A model generated the notes under the pieces. It was not told where the DNA came from and searched no databases. It worked only from the letters and a program-made list of their open reading frames with translations. Source: Jiangella alba (GTDB taxonomy: Bacteria > Actinomycetota > Actinomycetes > Jiangellales > Jiangellaceae). Taken from it: DNA of 64,000 nucleotides. Shown here one piece after another: positions 8,181 to 19,655 of this stretch (positions are counted from its first letter, which is position 1; each line of letters starts with the position of its first letter). A program made the translations under genes and the position numbers. The DNA lies in contig NZ_FNUC01000003.1 in NCBI RefSeq assembly GCF_900106035.1, forward strand, positions 3,093,501 through 3,157,500, in the 5' to 3' direction.

Positions 8181-10097
8181 TCACACCGTCGTCGTCCGGT
8201 CGTGCGGGGTGCTGTCGAGCGCCGCGACCAGCCCGGACACCTCGCGCGCGAGGTCCTGCGCGGTGAGCCCGGCGGCGGCCAGGATCTCGTCGCGCTTGGC
8301 GTGGTCGAGGAAACGCTGCGGCAGGCCGTGGTCGTGTACCGGCACCGTGACGCCGGCGTCGCGCAGTTGCTGCGCCAGCACCGAGCCGACGCCGCCGACC
8401 CGGCCGTTGTCCTCGACGGTGAGGACCAGCCGGTGCTGCCGGGCCAGCTCGATGATCACGTCGTCGAGCGGCTTCACCCAGCGCGGGTCGACGACGGTGA
8501 CGCCGACGCCCTGCGCCTGCAGCCGCTTCTCGGTGTCGACGCCGACCTTGCCCATGGCGCCGACGGCGACCAGCAGCACGTCGCGCGTCTCGCCCCTGGC
8601 CAGCACGTCGACGCCGCCGACGCGTTCCAGCGCCGGGACGTCGGGCCCGACGGCGCCCTTGGAGAACCGCACCACCGTGGGCGCGTCGTCGACGTCGAGG
8701 GCCTCGGTGAACTGCTCGACCAGCTGCGCGCCGTCGCGCGGGGCGGCCAGCCGCAGCCCCGGCACGACCTGCAGGATCGACAGGTCCCACATGCCGTTGT
8801 GCGACGGCCCGTCGCTGCCGGTGACGCCGGCGCGGTCGAGCACGAACGTGACGCCGGCCTTGTGCAGCGCGCAGTCCATGAGCACCTGGTCGAACGCGCG
8901 GTTGAGGAACGTCGCGTAGACGGCGACGACCGGGTGCAGGCCCATGGCCGCCATGCCGGCCGCCGACGTGGCCGCGTGCTGCTCGGCGATGCCGACGTCG
9001 AAGCAGCGGTCGGGGAACGCCCGGGCGAACGGCTCGAGTCCGGTCGGCCCGAGCATGGCGGCCGTGACGGCGACGACGTCGGCCCGCTGCCGGCCGGCGC
9101 GCACGAGCGCCTCGCTGAACACGTCGGTCCACTCGCGCACCGGCTTGCCCGCAGGGGCGCCGGTGGCGGGGTCGAATGGCCGCGGGCTGTGCATCTGGTC
9201 GGCTTCGTCGCGGACGGCGGGGTCGTAGCCGAACCCCTTCTGCGTCAGGCAGTGCACCAGCACCGGCCCGCCGAACCGTTTCGCCTGCGTGAGCGCCTGC
9301 TCGACCTGCGCGCGGTCGTGCCCGTCGATGGGGCCGATGTACTTGAGGCCGAGGTCCTCGAACATGCCCTGCGGCGCGAGGAGGTCTTTCAGGCCCTTCT
9401 TGACCCCGTGCAGCGCGTCGTAGAGCGGCTGGCCGACCAGGGCGGTGCGGCCGAGCGTCCGCTTGACGACATCGAGCGCCTGTTCGTACCGCGGGTCGGT
9501 GCGCAGCCCCGTCAGGTGCCGGGCCAGCCCTCCGACCGTCGGCGAGTACGAACGGCCGTTGTCGTTGACGACGATGACGAGCGGCCGGCGGTCGGGGCCG
9601 GTCTGCGGCCCGCCGGCGATGTTGTTGAGCGCCTCCCAGGCCATGCCGCCCGTCAGCGCGCCGTCGCCGATGAACGCGACGACGGTGCGGTCGCGCTCGC
9701 CGCGCACCGAGAACGCCTTGGCCATGCCGTCGGCGTACGACAGCGCCGTGGAGGCGTGCGAGTTCTCGACCCAGTCGTGCTCGCTCTCGGCGCGGCTCGG
9801 GTAGCCCGACAGCCCGCCGGACTGCTTCAGCCGGGTGAAGTCGTGCCGCCCGGTGAGCATCTTGTGCACGTAGGCCTGGTGCCCGGTGTCGAAGACGATG
9901 GGATCGCGCGGCGAGTCGAACACCCGGTGCGCCGCGATCGTCAGCTCGACGACGCCGAGGTTGGGTCCGAGATGCCCGCCGTTCGAAGCGCAGGTCGCCA
10001 CCAGCCGGTCGCGGATCTCCGCGGCCAGCGACTCGAGCTCGTCATCGGACAGTGCCCGCAGGTCGCGGGGGTCCTTGATGCGGTCGAGAAGTCCCAC
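8181..10097 (-). CDS. dxs: 1-deoxy-D-xylulose-5-phosphate synthase
   Basis: The 638-residue enzyme condenses pyruvate and glyceraldehyde-3-phosphate, the first step of the MEP isoprenoid pathway. The thiamine-diphosphate motif [16 protein letters not shown] (around residue 143) and the [10 protein letters not shown] histidine motif are present, as is [15 protein letters not shown] in the transketolase pyrimidine domain, followed by the C-terminal transketolase domain. GTG 10097 gives the family N-terminus ([13 protein letters not shown]) and has GGAGG eight bases upstream. The open frame continues upstream without a stop for another 2.4 kb, but that stretch is antisense to two genes and is not part of Dxs. 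The transporter gene follows after 3 nt. Confidence 0.95.
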   Translation of the reverse strand: MGLLDRIKDPRDLRALSDDELESLAAEIRDRLVATCASNGGHLGPNLGVVELTIAAHRVFDSPRDPIVFDTGHQAYVHKMLTGRHDFTRLKQSGGLSGYPSRAESEHDWVENSHASTALSYADGMAKAFSVRGERDRTVVAFIGDGALTGGMAWEALNNIAGGPQTGPDRRPLVIVVNDNGRSYSPTVGGLARHLTGLRTDPRYEQALDVVKRTLGRTALVGQPLYDALHGVKKGLKDLLAPQGMFEDLGLKYIGPIDGHDRAQVEQALTQAKRFGGPVLVHCLTQKGFGYDPAVRDEADQMHSPRPFDPATGAPAGKPVREWTDVFSEALVRAGRQRADVVAVTAAMLGPTGLEPFARAFPDRCFDVGIAEQHAATSAAGMAAMGLHPVVAVYATFLNRAFDQVLMDCALHKAGVTFVLDRAGVTGSDGPSHNGMWDLSILQVVPGLRLAAPRDGAQLVEQFTEALDVDDAPTVVRFSKGAVGPDVPALERVGGVDVLARGETRDVLLVAVGAMGKVGVDTEKRLQAQGVGVTVVDPRWVKPLDDVIIELARQHRLVLTVEDNGRVGGVGSVLAQQLRDAGVTVPVHDHGLPQRFLDHAKRDEILAAAGLTAQDLAREVSGLVAALDSTPHDRTTTV

Positions 10098-10214
10098 GCG
10101 TGCTGCCTCCAAGTCGCGTCGGTGCTGACTGCCGAGTCTAGAGGGCGAACGTCTCTCGATCACGTTCAGGTGTCTTTGTTGAGCGCGTGCCGCGCGGACC
10201 ACTACCCTTCCGCT

Positions 10215-10709
10215 GTGTCTCACGAGGAACGGGTGTGGGGGCGGTTCGGCCGACTGGGACGCCGGACCACCGGCGCCATCGTCGCCGCCGCGGGCGGTCT
10301 GCTGTGCGCGATCAGCGCCTACGTCGCCTGGTACGGCGGCCGGGCGCCGCACGAGTTGCCCATCAGGCACCTGGCCGAGACCGGTGCCCCGGGCGCGGCC
10401 AGCGGCTACTGGGCGTCGGTGGCGGCGCCGCTGGCAGTGGTCGGCGCGCTGTGTGCGCTGGGGGCGCTGCTGCGGTTCAGGTTCCTCCTCGTGCTGGCCT
10501 GGATGGTCGGGGTGGCGACGCTCGCCCTCTGGGGGCTGATGCGCGCCATCGGCAACGCGACGGACAACGCGCCTGCCGGCATGGGCGTCGGCGCCGGTGT
10601 GTGGGTGTGCGGGATCGGGCTGCTGGCGATACTGGCCGGCGTCGTGATCATGGGCCCGCGCAAGGAAGAGGTCGACGCTCCCCTGTCCATGTTCGGCGAC
10701 GACAGCTGA
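10215..10709 (+). CDS. Four-helix membrane protein, tandem paralogue A
   Basis: The 164-residue product has four predicted transmembrane helices (about residues 19-40, 68-88, 91-112 and 122-144) and a cytoplasmic tail. I do not recognise a named family. It is clearly related to the next gene: both share TGAIVA, a W-x-GGR loop after helix 1, a YW pair before helix 2, LAVVG and LGALL in helix 2, and a W(L/M)VG(A/V)ATL motif in helix 3. GTG 10215 is preceded at six bases by TACCCT, suggesting a leaderless transcript. It diverges from dxs across 117 bp. Function unknown. Confidence 0.7.
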   Translation: MSHEERVWGRFGRLGRRTTGAIVAAAGGLLCAISAYVAWYGGRAPHELPIRHLAETGAPGAASGYWASVAAPLAVVGALCALGALLRFRFLLVLAWMVGVATLALWGLMRAIGNATDNAPAGMGVGAGVWVCGIGLLAILAGVVIMGPRKEEVDAPLSMFGDDS

Positions 10710-10997
10710 CGTTCCTCCGGGTGCTCCCGACGCGTTGAGCACACGCCCGCCCAGCGCCCCGCCCAGGCCCTCGTCCGCGTCGCCGGCGGCCACCGACGCC
10801 GTCGAGGCCGCCCATCTGTCTGCGCCACCCGTTCTTCGCCGCCCGAGTCCTCGCTGACCTGCGGCGCACCGACTCGGCACTTCGCGACTCCGCCGTGCAC
10901 GGACCGGGGCCCCGTGGCACAGTGGAAGTGCGGCCGGTGCCGCCCGGCACGCGGCCGTGAACGAGTCGTCTGGACCCTCGACAGGGAGGCGATCCAC

Positions 10998-11465
10998 ATG
11001 ACCACACGTCAACGCGCCACCGGAGCCATCGTCGCCGTGATCGGCGCGCTCGGCGTCACGGCCAGCGGGTATCTCGACTGGCTGGGCGGCCGCGACGCCA
11101 CTGAGATACCGCTCGAACGGCTCTTCCAGACCTCCTCCGTGGGCACGCCGTCGTCGTACTGGAACTCGATGGCGCTGGCGCTCGCGGTGGTCGGTCTGCT
11201 GGGCGTGCTCGGCGCGCTGCTGTTGTCGCGGTTCGTCCTGATTCTCGGCTGGCTGGTCGGCGCGGCGACGCTGGTGCTCTGGCTCGTGATGTCGGCGAAC
11301 GACGACTCGCTGTCGGTGTCGGTCAGCGATCTGCAGTCGGGCGTCTGGATCTGCGGCGTCGCGCTGCTGGTGTTCCTGGTCGGGATCATCGGCATGGGAC
11401 GCGGGCTGCGGTCTCGTGTCGACGCCGAGGAACGCGTCGACCCCGTCCCGCCGCCCGCCGCCTGA
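10998..11465 (+). CDS. Four-helix membrane protein, tandem paralogue B
   Basis: The 155-residue protein repeats the pattern of the gene before it: four hydrophobic helices, the TGAIVA start of helix 1, DWLGGR in the first loop, [14 protein letters not shown] in helix 2 and [12 protein letters not shown] in helix 3. The pair looks like a local gene duplication followed by divergence. ATG 10998 has AGGGAGG eight bases upstream, unlike paralogue A, which seems leaderless, so the two are probably expressed separately. The 288 bp between them holds no recognisable gene. The C-terminus is a short Pro-rich tail. It converges on the AbiEi-like gene with essentially no gap. Function unknown. Confidence 0.7.
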   Translation: MTTRQRATGAIVAVIGALGVTASGYLDWLGGRDATEIPLERLFQTSSVGTPSSYWNSMALALAVVGLLGVLGALLLSRFVLILGWLVGAATLVLWLVMSANDDSLSVSVSDLQSGVWICGVALLVFLVGIIGMGRGLRSRVDAEERVDPVPPPAA

Positions 11466-12455
11466 CGTCCTGGGTCCGGGTGTCGGCCCACGCCACCAGG
11501 GCACCGGTTCGCGGCGCACCGAGCACCGTTCGATCACCCCGGCGAACCGCTCGGCCAACCGGGCACGGTCGTGCCGGGCGAGCTCCCACCCGTACCGCAC
11601 CACGTCGAGTCCTGACTCGCGGAGCTTCCACTCGCGTTCTCGCTGGTCGGCGATCACTCGCCCAGCATCGAGCCGGCCGTCGTACTTGAGCGAGCCGTCG
11701 CCTACGAACGCCAGCCACCGCTCTGGTAACAGGTGGTCGAGTCGATAGCGCCGTCCGCCGGCCTCGACCCAGGCGTTGGACACCGGCACCGGCAGTCCGT
11801 GCTCGATGAAGGTCAGCCGGCCCAGCGTCTCCAGCGGACTCTCGGCGAAACCATCGGCCCGAGCGATCACCAACGCCGCTGAGCGGACGCCTCGCCAACC
11901 CGCCTGGAACTCCGCCACCGATCGCAGCTCCGTCACCGTGACGCCCGCGGACAACGCGGCGTCGGCGACCACCAGCGCCTCTGCATGCGGCGAGGTCCGA
12001 GCGATGTCGACAACGGTTCGGGGCAGAGACGTCACCCGACATCCGTTGGCGTACGCGCGATGCTCCGGTGGGAACGCGACCGCCCTGAGCCGCCCGGCGA
12101 GGTTGTCGCTCGGGCTTCGGGTGCCGACCGGGACCACCGCCAATGGCTGGGACGGCGGAGGGCCGACGGCCGGCAACCCGAGGACCGCCGCCGCAGACCA
12201 GCCACCGGCTGCCGCTGCCGGGCCACAGGCCAGCGTGAACGCGCGTGACCGCTGGCCGAACGCCGTCCAGGTGTCTGCGTCCGTGGGCTCCGCCGCGGCT
12301 GCGTACACGCCCCTCGCGAGGCGGACCAGGAGCCCGGACCCCGTCAGCCGCACCAGCCGCGACCTGCTGACATCTCGTGATTCGGCCTCGGCCACACTGA
12401 AGACGCCGTGCCCCGCGCGGAGCAGGCGGCTGACGTCGTCGGGCAGGTCTCGCAT
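11466..12455 (-). CDS. AbiEi-antitoxin-like protein with DUF559-type C-terminus; no own stop codon
   Basis: The frame starts at ATG 12455 with a winged-helix-like domain ([17 protein letters not shown], then [13 protein letters not shown]) as in AbiEi-type antitoxin/regulator proteins. It ends with a restriction-endonuclease-like DUF559 segment ([19 protein letters not shown], then a Glu/Arg-rich helix and [12 protein letters not shown]). Homologous sequence should end near 11470. However, there is no stop codon in this frame until the dxs stop at 8181, because the frame then runs antisense to both membrane-protein genes. Either the stop has been lost, there is a frameshift near the end, or the mRNA is read far downstream. 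The end coordinate given is where similarity should stop, not a real stop. There is no AbiEii toxin gene beside it. Confidence 0.5.
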
Positions 12456-12526
12456 GCCGTCAAGATCAACAGATCGGGCCGCTCGCCGCCACCGCCGATC
12501 CCGGAAATGTGGACAACGCGCCGCCG

Positions 12527-12557
12527 CCGGCCGGCCTGTGGACAACAGACCGGCCGG
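12527..12557 (-). terminator. Hairpin downstream of aconitase
   Basis: CCGGCCGGCCTGT (12527-12539) pairs with ACAGACCGGCCGG (12545-12557) with one mismatch and a 5-nt loop. It lies 56 nt after the aconitase stop on the minus strand and 72 nt before the next minus-strand gene, so it is the likely acn terminator. Confidence 0.6.
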
Positions 12558-12612
12558 CGGCGAACCCGTCAGAGCAGGACGCGAACCCCGCCTGACCAGT
12601 TAGAAGACCCCG

Positions 12613-15399
<2,787 letters not shown>

Positions 15400-15471
15400 G
15401 TTCGATCCCCAACCTCTCGCGTCATGGTTCGCTGCGCTCATCGTCGCGCACGGCGGTGATCGCCCGCGCGC

Positions 15472-15490
15472 TGAGGCTCGCCTAACCGGA
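15472..15490. promoter_or_regulatory. Candidate IdeR/DmdR-type iron box upstream of acnA
   Basis: TGAGGCTCGCCTAACCGGA agrees with the actinobacterial IdeR/DmdR iron-box consensus (TTAGGTTAGSCTAACCTAA) at 13 of 19 positions, counting the central S as a match, including the AGG and CTAACC cores. The site is 73 bp upstream of the acnA start. Iron control of aconitase is established in related bacteria, but this site is judged by eye only. Confidence 0.35.
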
Positions 15491-15492
15491 AG

Positions 15493-15510
15493 TCTCTTGA
15501 CTTCAAGATA
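15493..15510. promoter_or_regulatory. Palindromic operator candidate upstream of acnA
   Basis: The sequence TCTCTTGACTTCAAGATA contains perfect 6-bp arms TCTTGA/TCAAGA around a 2-bp centre, and 7 of 8 positions match when the arms are extended to 8 bp. It lies in the divergent spacer between acnA and the lipoprotein gene, 2 bp from the iron-box-like site. I infer a binding site for a dimeric regulator of aconitase. Confidence 0.45.
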
Positions 15511-15574
15511 TCATGCTCGAATTTTCTTCGCTCCTGCTGTCACATTCACCCTTCCCGATTGACCCATAGAAGGC

Positions 15575-16735
15575 ATGAAGGCATTGGTGATGTTGATCGT
15601 CGTCGCCCTGGTCGTCGCCGGGTGCGCGGGTGCGTCGGGTCCGATCCCCGGCGACGCGGGTCCGGTGGCGGGTGCGGCCGCGCCGGTGGTGAAGGCGGGT
15701 GCGGCGACGGCGTCGGGGTCGCGCTCGGCGCCGGTCGCGGCCCAGGTCACGCCGGGCGCGGCGGTGTTGCATCCGGGCGACGGCGTCGGCGGGTTGGAAC
15801 CGGTGTCGCCGCCGCTGCGGCTGGTCACGCCCGCCGTCACAGTGACGGTGCACGCGGTGGGTGGGTGGGGTCTCGGCGCCGGCACCGATCTCGTCGCGCG
15901 GGCGTGGCGGGTCCGGGTCGCCGCTCCCCCGGCGCTCGCGCCGTCGGCCGACCCGTTCCTCGTCGGCGCTGGTCCGGACCGGGCACCTCGCGACGCCTCG
16001 ACGACGCTCTGGCTCGACACCGGGTCCGAGCGGCTGCCGGTCACGCTGCCGGGCGACGGCGAGCCGCTCGTGTTCCCGTGCGACGACCTGCCCTGCGGCG
16101 ATCGCCGGTCCGAGGAGCACCTCCTGGTCGCCGCGGTCGCCGACGACGCCCGGCCCGCGCTGGTCGCCACGGCCGACGGGGCCGACCAGCGGCTCGACCT
16201 CCGCACCGGCGACGTGACGTCGTCGGTGTCCCGGGTCGCGTACGACCGGCCCAGCGCCGTGCCGGTGTCGGTGCCGGCCTGGGCGCCGCGGACCATCGCC
16301 GTGCGCACCGAGGCGCAGTTGGAGGCCGAGTTCGGCTCCGGCGCCGGCGACCTCAGCCGCGGCGGCCTCGATGTCGGCTACGGCGGCCGCATCACGGAGG
16401 CGTACCTGGCGCCGTTCGACCGGTTCGAGGGCTGGGCGCCGCCGGGCCACGCCTGGCTGCTCCTCCGGGTCGACGATCATCTCCGCCAGCCGCCCAACAC
16501 CTCCTGGCGGGCCGACCTCGACGCCGCCGCCAGCTGGACCGTCACCCACGACGCCGGCATCGCCACGCCCGCCTATCCGCCCGCCCCGCCGAACGTCCTG
16601 GCCTTCCTCCTCCCCGACGACGTGCGATCAGTGACGCTCGCCTACCGCCCCACCGGCACCGTCGGTCTCCCTCCCGACGCCCAGTACGAGTTCCAGGCGC
16701 CCAGCCCGCTCACCGTCGAGATCCCGCTGCCATGA
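15575..16735 (+). CDS. Secreted lipoprotein of unknown function
   Basis: The 386-residue product has a short lipoprotein signal: MKALVM, a hydrophobic core and the lipobox VAGC with the modified cysteine at residue 17. A low-complexity Ala/Gly/Val linker (to about residue 60) would lift the remaining domain off the membrane. The body contains a region resembling a beta-rich domain with several acidic residues and a pair of cysteines (FPCDDLPC) but no motif that I can assign. The spacer upstream is short and shared with acnA. Its stop codon lies within the first copy of a roughly 150-bp tandem-repeat array, so its 3' untranslated region would be entirely repeats. Confidence 0.7.
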   Translation: MKALVMLIVVALVVAGCAGASGPIPGDAGPVAGAAAPVVKAGAATASGSRSAPVAAQVTPGAAVLHPGDGVGGLEPVSPPLRLVTPAVTVTVHAVGGWGLGAGTDLVARAWRVRVAAPPALAPSADPFLVGAGPDRAPRDASTTLWLDTGSERLPVTLPGDGEPLVFPCDDLPCGDRRSEEHLLVAAVADDARPALVATADGADQRLDLRTGDVTSSVSRVAYDRPSAVPVSVPAWAPRTIAVRTEAQLEAEFGSGAGDLSRGGLDVGYGGRITEAYLAPFDRFEGWAPPGHAWLLLRVDDHLRQPPNTSWRADLDAAASWTVTHDAGIATPAYPPAPPNVLAFLLPDDVRSVTLAYRPTGTVGLPPDAQYEFQAPSPLTVEIPLP

Positions 16736-17400
16736 CCCGCCCACGTCCGCCCGATCACGCCCCGGCTGCGCGGCCCCGTGGCCAGCCCCGCGTCGCCGCG
16801 ACGATGCGTAGCGACGCCGCGCTGCCCACCGCCCGCGACCTCGCGACGGGCACCCAGCCGTCCCCGTCGCGATGCCGCCGCCATGACCCCGCCCACGGCC
16901 GCCCGACAACAGCGCCCCGGCTGCGCGCGTCGTGGCCAGCCCCGCGTCGCCGCGACGACGCCTGGCCCCGCCGCCCGCGAGCACGCGTCAGGCCCCAACT
17001 GTCCCCGTCGACATACCGCCACCACGACCCGCCCACGTCTGCCCGACAACAGCGGCCGCGGCTGCGCGCGCCGTGGCCAGCCCCGCGTCGCCGCGACGAC
17101 GCGTGGCGCCCCCGCACCGCCCGCCGTCCACGACCTCGCGTCAGGCACCCAACTGTCCCCGTCGACATACCGCCACCACGACCCGCCCACGTCTGCCCGA
17201 CAACAGCGGCCGCGGCTGCGCGCGCCGTGGCCAGCCCCGCGTCGCCGCGACGACGCCTGGCGCCCCCGCACCGCCCGCCGCCCGCGAGCACGCGTCAGGC
17301 ACCCAACTGTCCCCGTCGACATACCGCCACCACGACCCGCCCACGTCAGCCCAATCGCGCCCAACCGGGCGCCCTGTGGCCATCCCCGCGTCGCCGTTCG
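16731..17400. repeat. Tandem array of about 150-bp units (four copies plus a degenerate fifth)
   Basis: Units begin with CATGACC/CACGACC at 16731, 16882, 17023, 17177 and 17331, giving lengths of 151, 141, 154 and 154 bp; the last is broken off near 17400. Each full unit carries GCCCGAC-AACAG, a GTGGCCAGCCCCGCGTCGCC block and, at its end, CAACTGTCCCCGTCGAC. Units 3 and 4 are nearly identical, while 1 and 2 are more diverged. Within each unit GCGTCG and CGACGC flank CCGCGA and can form a small hairpin. Frames stay open on both strands, but only as repeats. This fills the gap between the lipoprotein stop and the acyltransferase stop; I see no gene here, and 17401-17521 holds nothing further that I can name. 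Confidence 0.9.
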
Positions 17401-17521
17401 CTGTTTCGGCCCGCCTCTGTCCGTTCGTCGCACTCGCGAACGGGCACCGGGTCAGCGCTGCCCGTCCCCGACGCCGGCCGCAGCGTTCCGGCGACGAGGC
17501 GCGGGCGTCCGCCGGCCGCGA

Positions 17522-18904
17522 TCACCGCGATGGGCCCGGGCTCCGGCGACCGAACCTGGCGACCAGGCCCACGACCGCCGCCAACCCGGCCGTCAGCGCC
17601 AGCAACCACAGCGGGCGGGTCAGCCACCAGGTGGCGCTGCCGGGCTCCGGCGGCGGCTCCCCCATCGCCAGCAACGCACCGAACGCCACCACCAGCACGA
17701 GGAGGTGCCACAGGTACACCGTCATCGCCACCGACCCGAACCGCCGCACCGCTGCCCACGGCGCCGGTCGCCCGAGCATGCGCAACAGGAAGGGGCGAGC
17801 GAGCAGGATGGCCGCGCCCTGGCCGACGCCCAGGACCAGGAGACACACGGTCGGCGGCGACATGTTCGACAGCTGGCCCGGCAGACCCACCATGCTCACC
17901 GGATATGGCCCAGGGCCGGTCAGCAGCACCAACGCAAGTAGAGCGGCCGCCAGCACCGCCCACAACCGCCGCCGCGGCACCGTCGCCAACCGGCCGTCGC
18001 CGTACCAGACGCCGAGCTGGTGGGCGAAGACCCACACAAGCGCCAGGTTGGCGGCCGCGACGACCGGCGGGCCTCCCGTCAGCCGGGTCAGGTCCACGAG
18101 CAACGCCCCGATCGCCAGCGTGGCGAGCACGGTCCGGGGTGCGACCGCATGCCAGCGCAGCAGGATGGGAGCGACCACGATGATCCCCGTATAGACGGCC
18201 AGGAACCACAGCGGCTGCACCAGCAGCACCGCCAGTCGCGCGGCGTCGGACGCGGGCTGGCCGGCCACGTACGCGATCACACCGGTCACCGGAACAACCG
18301 GCACAAAGATCAGAGCCGGCCGCCACAGCCGGGTCAGCCGCGACCGCACGAATGCGCCGTGACTGCGGCCGGTTGCGACCGTCCGCCGCCAGACCGTCAG
18401 GTTGGCGAACCCGCCGGCCATGAAGAACAGCGGCATCACCTGCAACACCCACGTCGCCGGGCGAAGGGCGGTGAGCTCGGTCAGCGCGTTCGCCGGAACC
18501 ATCCGACCGTCCGCCAACACGGACACCGACGCCATCAGCCAGTGACCGAGCACCACCACCGCCAGGCTCGCCGCCCGGACCGCGTCGACCAGCCGATCAC
18601 GGCCCGGCCGGGGCTCGAGGGCTGCGGGACCCACTTGAACGGCGACCGGCACTGCAGGCCGGGCGGAACCGGGAACGGCGGCTCGGCTGCCGACGTCCGG
18701 ACCACCGGCGGCCGAATCTCCGACGCCCGAACCTCCGGCGGCTGAACCTCCGACGCCAGGACCACCGACGGCAAGACGGCCAGCTGCCCGCCCACCGACT
18801 CCAGGTCTGGCTCCGGCGGCCCGAGCGGTGCTGGCCCAACGACCGTCGGCCGAGGCCGCGTCCCGCGCCGGCGCCGTTCCGGCCGTCCACGTCGGCCGCC
18901 TCAT
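17522..18904 (-). CDS. Membrane acyltransferase, acyltransferase-3 family
   Basis: The 460-residue protein has about ten transmembrane helices and the N-terminal catalytic-type block RLVDAVRAASLAVVVLGHW, in which the His of the usual R-x10-H pattern is kept. This family transfers acyl groups to carbohydrates, lipids or antibiotics at the membrane. ATG 18904 overlaps the stop of the phospholipase gene (ATGA), so translation is coupled. The first 110 residues before the membrane domain are disordered and contain short GVGGSAAGG-like repeats. Pairing with a secreted phospholipase A2 suggests acyl release and reacylation of envelope lipids, but that is inference. The gene converges on the 150-bp repeat array. 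Confidence 0.8.
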   Translation of the reverse strand: MRRPTWTAGTAPARDAASADGRWASTARAAGARPGVGGRAAGRLAVGGPGVGGSAAGGSGVGDSAAGGPDVGSRAAVPGSARPAVPVAVQVGPAALEPRPGRDRLVDAVRAASLAVVVLGHWLMASVSVLADGRMVPANALTELTALRPATWVLQVMPLFFMAGGFANLTVWRRTVATGRSHGAFVRSRLTRLWRPALIFVPVVPVTGVIAYVAGQPASDAARLAVLLVQPLWFLAVYTGIIVVAPILLRWHAVAPRTVLATLAIGALLVDLTRLTGGPPVVAAANLALVWVFAHQLGVWYGDGRLATVPRRRLWAVLAAALLALVLLTGPGPYPVSMVGLPGQLSNMSPPTVCLLVLGVGQGAAILLARPFLLRMLGRPAPWAAVRRFGSVAMTVYLWHLLVLVVAFGALLAMGEPPPEPGSATWWLTRPLWLLALTAGLAAVVGLVARFGRRSPGPSR

Positions 18905-19518
18905 CGCGGGTGCCCGGGACGAAACCGCCGGACGATCGACGGGCCGGCAGCGGCGGCGAGGATGAGCGCCCCGGACACCAGGTACGGCCAGACCGCCTCG
19001 TCGCCGGGGTTGCCGTAGCCCTGCCGCCACGAGTTGAACCCGACGGCGCCGGTCGTGGCACGAACGAGCGCCGAGCAGCCGGCCCCACCGTCCACCGACG
19101 AGCAGCGCGCCCGCAGGTCGGCGGCAAACCGGTCGTCGATCGCATGGCGCGCCCACGGGCCCAGCTCGCCGCCCTTCAACGTCGCGTAGCGGAGCACGTC
19201 GTATCCGAGGTCGTGCGACCGGCACGCCCGGCCGAACCCGTATGTCGTGTCGCCGAGCCAGGAGCAGCCGCCGGACGGATCGGTGAGGTGGACCGATCCG
19301 TCCGGGTCGGTCACCGCGACCGGCCGGTACCCCATGACCGCCGCGAAGTCGGCCGGGAGCGCCGCCGCGAGGTCGTCACCGGACCGGCCGGTGAGGGCGG
19401 CGACGGCGTGGACGGCGGGCTGGTTCTCCGGCTCGGACGGCGTCGCCACCTGCCCGGCGCCCGTCAGCGCGAACGACGCGAGTATCGCGGCCACCAGCAG
19501 TCCGATGCGATTCCTCAT
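18901..19518 (-). CDS. Secreted prokaryotic phospholipase A2-like protein with C-terminal membrane anchor
   Basis: The 205-residue product has a signal peptide (MRNRIGLL, then a hydrophobic stretch to about residue 24). It also has the bacterial phospholipase A2 signature CRSHDLGYD with C99, H102, D103 and Y106, preceded by a Gly/Cys region (DPSGGCSWLGD) that would supply calcium-loop and disulfide residues. H102/D103 are the catalytic pair in the family. Near the C-terminus a hydrophobic helix (AVWPYLVSGALILAAAA) is followed by basic residues, which would anchor the enzyme to the membrane; this is unusual, since characterised Streptomyces enzymes are free. It is the first gene of a coupled pair with the acyltransferase and diverges from a two-component system. 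Confidence 0.78.
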   Translation of the reverse strand: MRNRIGLLVAAILASFALTGAGQVATPSEPENQPAVHAVAALTGRSGDDLAAALPADFAAVMGYRPVAVTDPDGSVHLTDPSGGCSWLGDTTYGFGRACRSHDLGYDVLRYATLKGGELGPWARHAIDDRFAADLRARCSSVDGGAGCSALVRATTGAVGFNSWRQGYGNPGDEAVWPYLVSGALILAAAAGPSIVRRFRPGHPR

Positions 19519-19588
19519 GCCGCCGGACGCTAGGAACGCGGCCGGCGGCGATCGTCCCGCTGCGGAGCCAGGTTCGGCGTACCCCGCT

Positions 19589-19608
19589 GGTATCCCCTGA
19601 GGGACACC
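19589..19608. promoter_or_regulatory. Inverted repeat between phospholipase and histidine-kinase genes
   Basis: GGTATCCC and GGGACACC pair around CTGA (one mismatch), 48 bp before the kinase start and 71 bp before the phospholipase start. CGTAGTACG, a second small palindrome, lies at 19611-19619. Either could bind the adjacent response regulator. Assigned by symmetry and position only. Confidence 0.35.
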
Positions 19609-19655
19609 TCCGTAGTACGACGCGCGGGCGCGGCCGCCGCCCTAGTGTGATTCGC

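Noticed and set aside
8181..12545. A single 1454-residue protein on the minus strand
   Set aside because: Only the two ends have protein-like sequence; the middle is antisense to two clear membrane-protein genes, and Dxs has its own start with a ribosome-binding site.
16731..17400. CRISPR array
   Set aside because: Units are about 150 bp and repeated throughout, without short repeats and unique spacers, and no cas gene is near.
16642..17433. Repeat-protein genes reading through the 150-bp array on either strand
   Set aside because: Several frames stay open only because the units lack stops; none has a ribosome-binding site or a protein-like composition, and the frames shift between units because their lengths are not multiples of three.
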